DNA from: an uncultured Rhodobiaceae bacterium
GTDB taxonomy: Bacteria > Pseudomonadota > Alphaproteobacteria > RS24
Assembly (NCBI GenBank): GCA_937876775.1
Contig: CALEFA010000063.1
Span: 62,001 to 126,000, forward strand
DNA length: 64,000 nt
Direction of reading: 5' to 3'
How positions within the stretch are numbered: the stretch's first letter is position 1; every line of letters begins with the position of its first letter. Made by a program: the position numbers and the translations under genes. Shown piece by piece: positions 61,049 to 64,000 of this stretch. The notes under the pieces are model-generated. The model was not told the origin of the DNA, did no database searches, and worked only from the letters and a program-made list of their open reading frames with translations.

Positions 61049-61519
61049 TTAGACGATTTTGAAAATATCGTAAACCAAATGACCTTGTTTTTGAGGATTG
61101 GCCATGGTCGTGGTTTGCATGGCGCCAACAAAAAGGGCGTCATTCATCCACTGCAAATCAGGCGCATTGGTCTCAACCGATGGGGTGGTGGTGAAATACA
61201 TCTCTGATCCATCAATGGCCTCGCCAGTACCCATTTTTCCGGCCATGTTCTCATTCACCACAACGCGGCCCGGATAAGTGATGTAAAGATAGCTGCCATC
61301 TGGCAAGAGGGCGCTGAGGCGCACATCAAGCGCAATCACATTATCGCTAATGGTGCGAGACCAATCGCCTGACGGGGCGACAATTTTAGCTTCAAAGCCG
61401 TCGCCTTTAATGCTGCCGCTTGGCACATTGTAAATGCCCAAGCCCTTACCAACATTCTGTGGCGCGTCGATGACGGCCTCAATGGTCATTACTTTTTCCA
61501 ATGTGGGTGTGCGTGGCAT
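61049..61519 (-). CDS. DUF3237-family protein
   Basis: A 156-aa beta-barrel-type protein recognised from the family pattern: a central GRVVVNENMAGKMG followed by MYFTTTPSVETNAPDLQWMNDALFVG and the terminal Y-D-I-F-K-I-V. The function is unknown. The frame is open a further 210 bp upstream across the CDGSH gene, but AGGAGT six bases before ATG 61519 fixes the start. It is divergent from the CDGSH gene with an 87-bp shared promoter region. Confidence 0.8.
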   Translation of the reverse strand: MPRTPTLEKVMTIEAVIDAPQNVGKGLGIYNVPSGSIKGDGFEAKIVAPSGDWSRTISDNVIALDVRLSALLPDGSYLYITYPGRVVVNENMAGKMGTGEAIDGSEMYFTTTPSVETNAPDLQWMNDALFVGAMQTTTMANPQKQGHLVYDIFKIV

Positions 61520-61606
61520 GACTACTCCTGAAACTGTGAATTGAAAATATATGTTGCGATAGCTGTGCGCTGTGCGCAAGATTAAATAACTGTTACGGAG
61601 GATATT

Positions 61607-61846
61607 ATGAGTGAAGCTGTCGTGGCGCAAAAAGCGCCTTACAAAGTTGATGTTGAAGAAGGTAAAAATTACTTTTGGTGTTCGTGCGGCAAATCGGCCA
61701 AACAGCCATTTTGCGATGGCTCGCACCAAGACACATCCTTTCAGCCGCTGCGCTATACGGCGGAAAAAACCGGTACCGTGTATTTTTGTGGCTGCAAAGC
61801 GTCTGACAAATCCCCCTTATGTGATGGGGCGCACAATAAGTTATAA
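61607..61846 (+). CDS. Double CDGSH iron-sulfur protein
   Basis: A 79-aa protein with two mitoNEET-type 2Fe-2S sites, each with three Cys and one His: C25-x-C27-x8-C36-x3-H40 and C61-x-C63-x8-C72-x3-H76. This is the CISD3-like two-domain form. No membrane segment is present, so it is soluble. Such proteins are thought to transfer electrons or clusters; no partner is known here. GGAGG lies 5 bp before the ATG. The final 6 bp overlap the convergent rRNA methyltransferase gene. Confidence 0.92.
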   Translation: MSEAVVAQKAPYKVDVEEGKNYFWCSCGKSAKQPFCDGSHQDTSFQPLRYTAEKTGTVYFCGCKASDKSPLCDGAHNKL

Positions 61847-62617
61847 TGAGCGGGTGAGGGCGTAAAGCGTAACGGCGGCGGCAGTGGCGACGTTCAATGT
61901 CGCAAAGCTTGAACCATCGGCTTCTGAGGCGACCGGCAAGCGCGCCAGCACATCGCAGGTTTCGCGGGTCAACCGGCGCAAGCCTTTGCCTTCGGCGCCC
62001 ATGACACAGGCAATTGGGCGGTCGCGCGAAATGTTATCGATTAAATCGGCGCCCATTTCATCAAGCCCCACCGTCAAATAGCCAGATTGTTGGATTTCGC
62101 GCAGCGCTCGTGCCAGATTGGTGACTTCGACGAGCGGTACAAATTCCAGCGCCCCAGAAGCGGTTTTCGCCAGACTGCCCATAGCCGGTGGGCTGTTGTG
62201 GCGGGTCATCACAATGCCGCCAGCGCCAAATACCGCGGCTGCCCGCAAAATCGCGCCAACATTGCGCGGATCACTCACTTGGTCGAGGATGATAATCAGT
62301 TTGCCGCGAGCAATAAGCGCGTCAAGCGTGAGCGGGGTCAGCGGATCGGTTTCCAGTACCAGCCCCTGATGCACCGCGTCAGGCGGCACCATGGCGGTTA
62401 GTTTATCGTTTTCCAGCAAGGTCATGGGGGTGGCGATCTCGCCGACATCGGCTTGCAAATCGCGGGCGGCATTCTTTGATGCGAATAAACGCAGGTTCTG
62501 GCGTTTCGGATTAGCCAGAGCTGCGCGCACCGCATGTTGCCCGTAAAGCACCATTTGATTTCCGGCGGAAGGTTTTTTTCGTCTATTTTGCTGATAGTTA
62601 GGCTTGCGCTTGTTCAT
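61841..62617 (-). CDS. rlmB: TrmH/RlmB-type rRNA 2'-O-methyltransferase
   Basis: A 258-aa SPOUT methyltransferase that probably modifies G2251 of 23S rRNA. A basic N-terminus (NKRKPNYQQNRRKK) leads to the substrate-binding domain (VLYGQHAVRAALANPKRQ). The SPOUT knot domain follows with ILDQVSDPRNVGAILRAA, VMGAEGKGLRRL and the C-terminal VASEADGSSFATLNVATAAAVTLY. The reading S-S-F-A-T-L-N-V replaces the usual S-L-N-V. ATG 62617 is preferred over the frame's upstream ATG because of length; its ribosome-binding site is weak. Confidence 0.87.
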   Translation of the reverse strand: MNKRKPNYQQNRRKKPSAGNQMVLYGQHAVRAALANPKRQNLRLFASKNAARDLQADVGEIATPMTLLENDKLTAMVPPDAVHQGLVLETDPLTPLTLDALIARGKLIIILDQVSDPRNVGAILRAAAVFGAGGIVMTRHNSPPAMGSLAKTASGALEFVPLVEVTNLARALREIQQSGYLTVGLDEMGADLIDNISRDRPIACVMGAEGKGLRRLTRETCDVLARLPVASEADGSSFATLNVATAAAVTLYALTRSL

Positions 62618-62762
62618 ACAACATCTTATAAGGACTTCGACATTGATGTGCAATTGTTCCGTCACAACGGCTGATTTTAATTAATTGGCTTCTGTGAGCG
62701 GGATTTTGTGCTTGTGTTTTTTATTGGAAATCAAGGGTTTACCTTGGTTTCAAACCTTGGGC

Positions 62763-62847
62763 GGAGGGATGTCCGAGTGGCTAAAGGAGACGGGCTGTAA
62801 ACCCGTTGGCTATGCCTACGTTGGTTCGAATCCAACTCCCTCCACCA
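62763..62847 (+). tRNA. tRNA-Tyr (GTA)
   Basis: An 85-nt class II tRNA with encoded CCA. Acceptor GGAGGGA pairs with TCCCTCC. The anticodon stem ACGGG/CCCGT encloses CTGTAAA with anticodon GTA at 62797-62799, and a long variable arm (TTGGCTATGCCTACG) and T arm GTTGG/CCAAC follow. First gene of the tRNA-Tyr, tRNA-Gly, tuf cluster. Confidence 0.97.
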
Positions 62848-62878
62848 TCCAAGCTGTGGTTTGGGTGGCCAAAAAGTT

Positions 62879-62899
62879 AAGGGACGACCCTTTTGGTCG
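62879..62899 (+). repeat. Overlapping, mutually exclusive hairpins between tRNA-Tyr and tRNA-Gly
   Basis: AAGGG (62879-62883) can pair with CCCTT (62888-62892) around ACGA, followed by TT. Alternatively CGACC (62885-62889) can pair with GGTCG (62895-62899). The two share bases and cannot form together. They may guide tRNA processing or tune readthrough. Confidence 0.4.
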
Positions 62900-62906
62900 G
62901 TTAAAG

Positions 62907-62980
62907 GCGGGTGTAGCTCAATGGTAGAGCAACAGCCTTCCAAGCTGAAGATGAGGGTTCGATTCCCTTCACCCGCTCCA
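62907..62980 (+). tRNA. tRNA-Gly (TCC)
   Basis: A 74-nt tRNA with encoded CCA. Acceptor GCGGGTG pairs with CACCCGC, D stem GCTC/GAGC, anticodon loop CTTCCAA with anticodon TCC at 62939-62941, T arm GAGGG-TTCGATT-CCCTT. The order Tyr-Gly(TCC)-tuf mirrors E. coli tyrU-glyT-thrT-tufB without the threonine tRNAs. Confidence 0.97.
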
Positions 62981-63052
62981 AGTCTCACGCATGTGGGTTG
63001 GAGTTTTAATAAGCGAAGCGGGCCGTGGCCCTAGCGAAACGAGGAACGAGAG

Positions 63053-64000
63053 ATGTCGAAAGAAAAGTTTGAGCGCACTAAGCCGCATTGTAACATCGGA
63101 ACGATTGGTCACGTTGACCATGGTAAGACGACGCTGACTGCGGCGATTACGAAAGTTTTATCTGAAACAGGCGGCGCGTCTTTTTCAGATTATGCTGATA
63201 TTGATAAGGCGCCTGAAGAGAAGGCTCGCGGTATTACGATTTCGACGGCTCACGTTGAGTATGAGACGGAAGCTCGTCACTATGCGCACGTTGATTGCCC
63301 TGGCCACGCTGACTATGTGAAGAACATGATTACGGGTGCGGCGCAAATGGATGGCGGGATTTTGGTTGTTAACGCCGCTGATGGTCCTATGCCTCAGACG
63401 CGCGAGCATATTTTGCTTGCCCGTCAGGTTGGTGTGCCAGCGCTTGTTGTTTATTTGAACAAAGTTGATCAGGTTGATGATGACGAGCTTTTGGAGCTTG
63501 TTGAGATGGAAGTTCGCGAATTGCTTTCTTCTTATGAATTCCCTGGCGATGATATTCCGATTGTTAAAGGTTCAGCGCTTGCTGCTCTTGAGGGTCGTGA
63601 TGATGCGATTGGTAAGGAATCGATTTTGGCTTTGATGGCTGAAGTTGACCGTTATATTCCTCAGCCTGAGCGTCCGAAGGATCAGCCTTTCTTGCTTCCG
63701 ATTGAGGATGTTTTCTCGATTTCAGGTCGCGGTACGGTTGTGACGGGTCGTATTGAGCGCGGTGTTATTAATGTTGGTGACGACATTGAGATTGTTGGCA
63801 TTAAAGACACAACGAAAACCACCTGCACGGGTGTTGAGATGTTCCGCAAGCTGCTTGATAGCGGTGAAGCTGGTGACAATGTTGGTGTTTTGTTGCGCGG
63901 TACGAAGCGCGAAGATGTTGAGCGTGGTCAGGTTCTTTGTGCGCCTGGTTCGATTACGCCGCATACGAAGTTTAAAGCCGAGGCTTATATTTTGACCAAG
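63053..64000 (+). CDS. tuf: Elongation factor Tu (3' end beyond window)
   Basis: GTPase delivering aminoacyl-tRNA to the ribosome. The first 316 codons are present, open to the last base. The P-loop is G19-H-V-D-H-G-K-T26, switch II D-C-P-G-H, and the guanine motif NKVD; domain 2 begins near residue 205. GAGGAACGAG is the ribosome-binding site. Codon choice differs sharply from the rest of the window (GTT, GCT, CTT and CGT dominate), as expected for a very highly expressed gene. The stop, and any following rRNA-protein or secE-nusG genes, lie outside the window. Confidence 0.98.
   Translation, partial: MSKEKFERTKPHCNIGTIGHVDHGKTTLTAAITKVLSETGGASFSDYADIDKAPEEKARGITISTAHVEYETEARHYAHVDCPGHADYVKNMITGAAQMDGGILVVNAADGPMPQTREHILLARQVGVPALVVYLNKVDQVDDDELLELVEMEVRELLSSYEFPGDDIPIVKGSALAALEGRDDAIGKESILALMAEVDRYIPQPERPKDQPFLLPIEDVFSISGRGTVVTGRIERGVINVGDDIEIVGIKDTTKTTCTGVEMFRKLLDSGEAGDNVGVLLRGTKREDVERGQVLCAPGSITPHTKFKAEAYILTK

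Noticed and set aside
61520-61729. 70-residue N-terminal extension of the DUF3237 protein
   Set aside because: It runs antisense through the CDGSH gene, and a good ribosome-binding site marks the internal ATG.

Overview
The window reads as a contiguous stretch of chromosome from a Gram-negative alphaproteobacterium. The evidence is an imuA-imuB-dnaE2 mutagenesis cassette behind an alphaproteobacterial-type LexA box (GAAC-N7-GAAC), an ELM1/DUF1022 protein, an ArsR-methyltransferase regulator in front of metF-metH, a plant-type (class II) DAHP synthase, MlaA/MlaC outer-membrane lipid proteins, and an RND pump with its adaptor. Base composition looks roughly balanced. The gene repertoire (alkyl-sulfatase, flavin monooxygenases, citramalate synthase, glutathione enzymes) would fit a free-living, possibly marine, lineage, but the genus cannot be named from the sequence alone. 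I see no phage, insertion sequence, CRISPR array or integron.

Layout. 1-6399 (+): a methyltransferase whose start codon is cut by the window edge, then the SOS cassette imuA-imuB-dnaE2. 6403-8408 (-): trxB and an ELM1-family gene, divergent from an Lrp/AsnC regulator (8484-8963, +). 8956-13943 (-): carA-carB-greA. 13944-14343 is the only gene-free stretch over 300 bp. 14344-19254 (+): yqeY-dnaG-rpoD-panD-tRNA(CAT). 19211-21780 (-): a COG0523 GTPase and a YtcJ-type amidohydrolase; the GTPase frame ends inside the tRNA on the other strand. 21862-24062 (+): a MAPEG protein and ettA. 24052-25473 (-): mlaA-mlaC. 25614-34783 (+): the SahR-like regulator-metF-metH methionine unit, then a J-domain protein-rpiA-gor-acyltransferase unit. 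34787-37260 (-): class II DAHP synthase and a medium-chain oxidoreductase. 37354-43538 (+): nadE-gltX-cimA-psd-pssA. 43535-47925 (-): RND efflux adaptor and pump. 48152-49618 (+): DUF1330 and a GST-like protein. 49611-51698 (-): a FadH-like dienoyl-CoA reductase, divergent from ggt-trhO-GST-FMO-alkylsulfatase (51816-58594, +). 58671-59645 (-): nitronate monooxygenase. 59821-60993 (+): thiolase. 61049-61519 (-): DUF3237. 61607-61846 (+): a double-CDGSH protein. 61841-62617 (-): rRNA methyltransferase. 62763-64000 (+): tRNA-Tyr, tRNA-Gly and the start of tuf.

Functional themes. Information processing (SOS translesion synthesis, primase, sigma-70, EttA, GreA, EF-Tu, GltX) is interleaved with one-carbon/methionine metabolism, phospholipid synthesis (psd-pssA, DUF374 acyltransferase, Mla) and glutathione/redox metabolism (gor, ggt, two GSTs, MAPEG, trxB). 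Genes are very tightly packed: of ten convergent junctions five overlap tail-to-tail by 4-11 bp, one runs a coding frame into a tRNA, two have 3-bp gaps, and only two have an intrinsic terminator.

The window is mostly housekeeping and I did not find a clear new multi-gene system. The most interesting signals are regulatory and architectural: a perfect inverted repeat lying exactly between -35 and -10 of the SahR-like gene, whose mRNA should be leaderless; a 7+3+7 palindrome on the -35 box of the fadH-like gene; the coding frame that borrows its stop codon from a tRNA anticodon loop; and a DnaG primase that has lost three of four zinc ligands.
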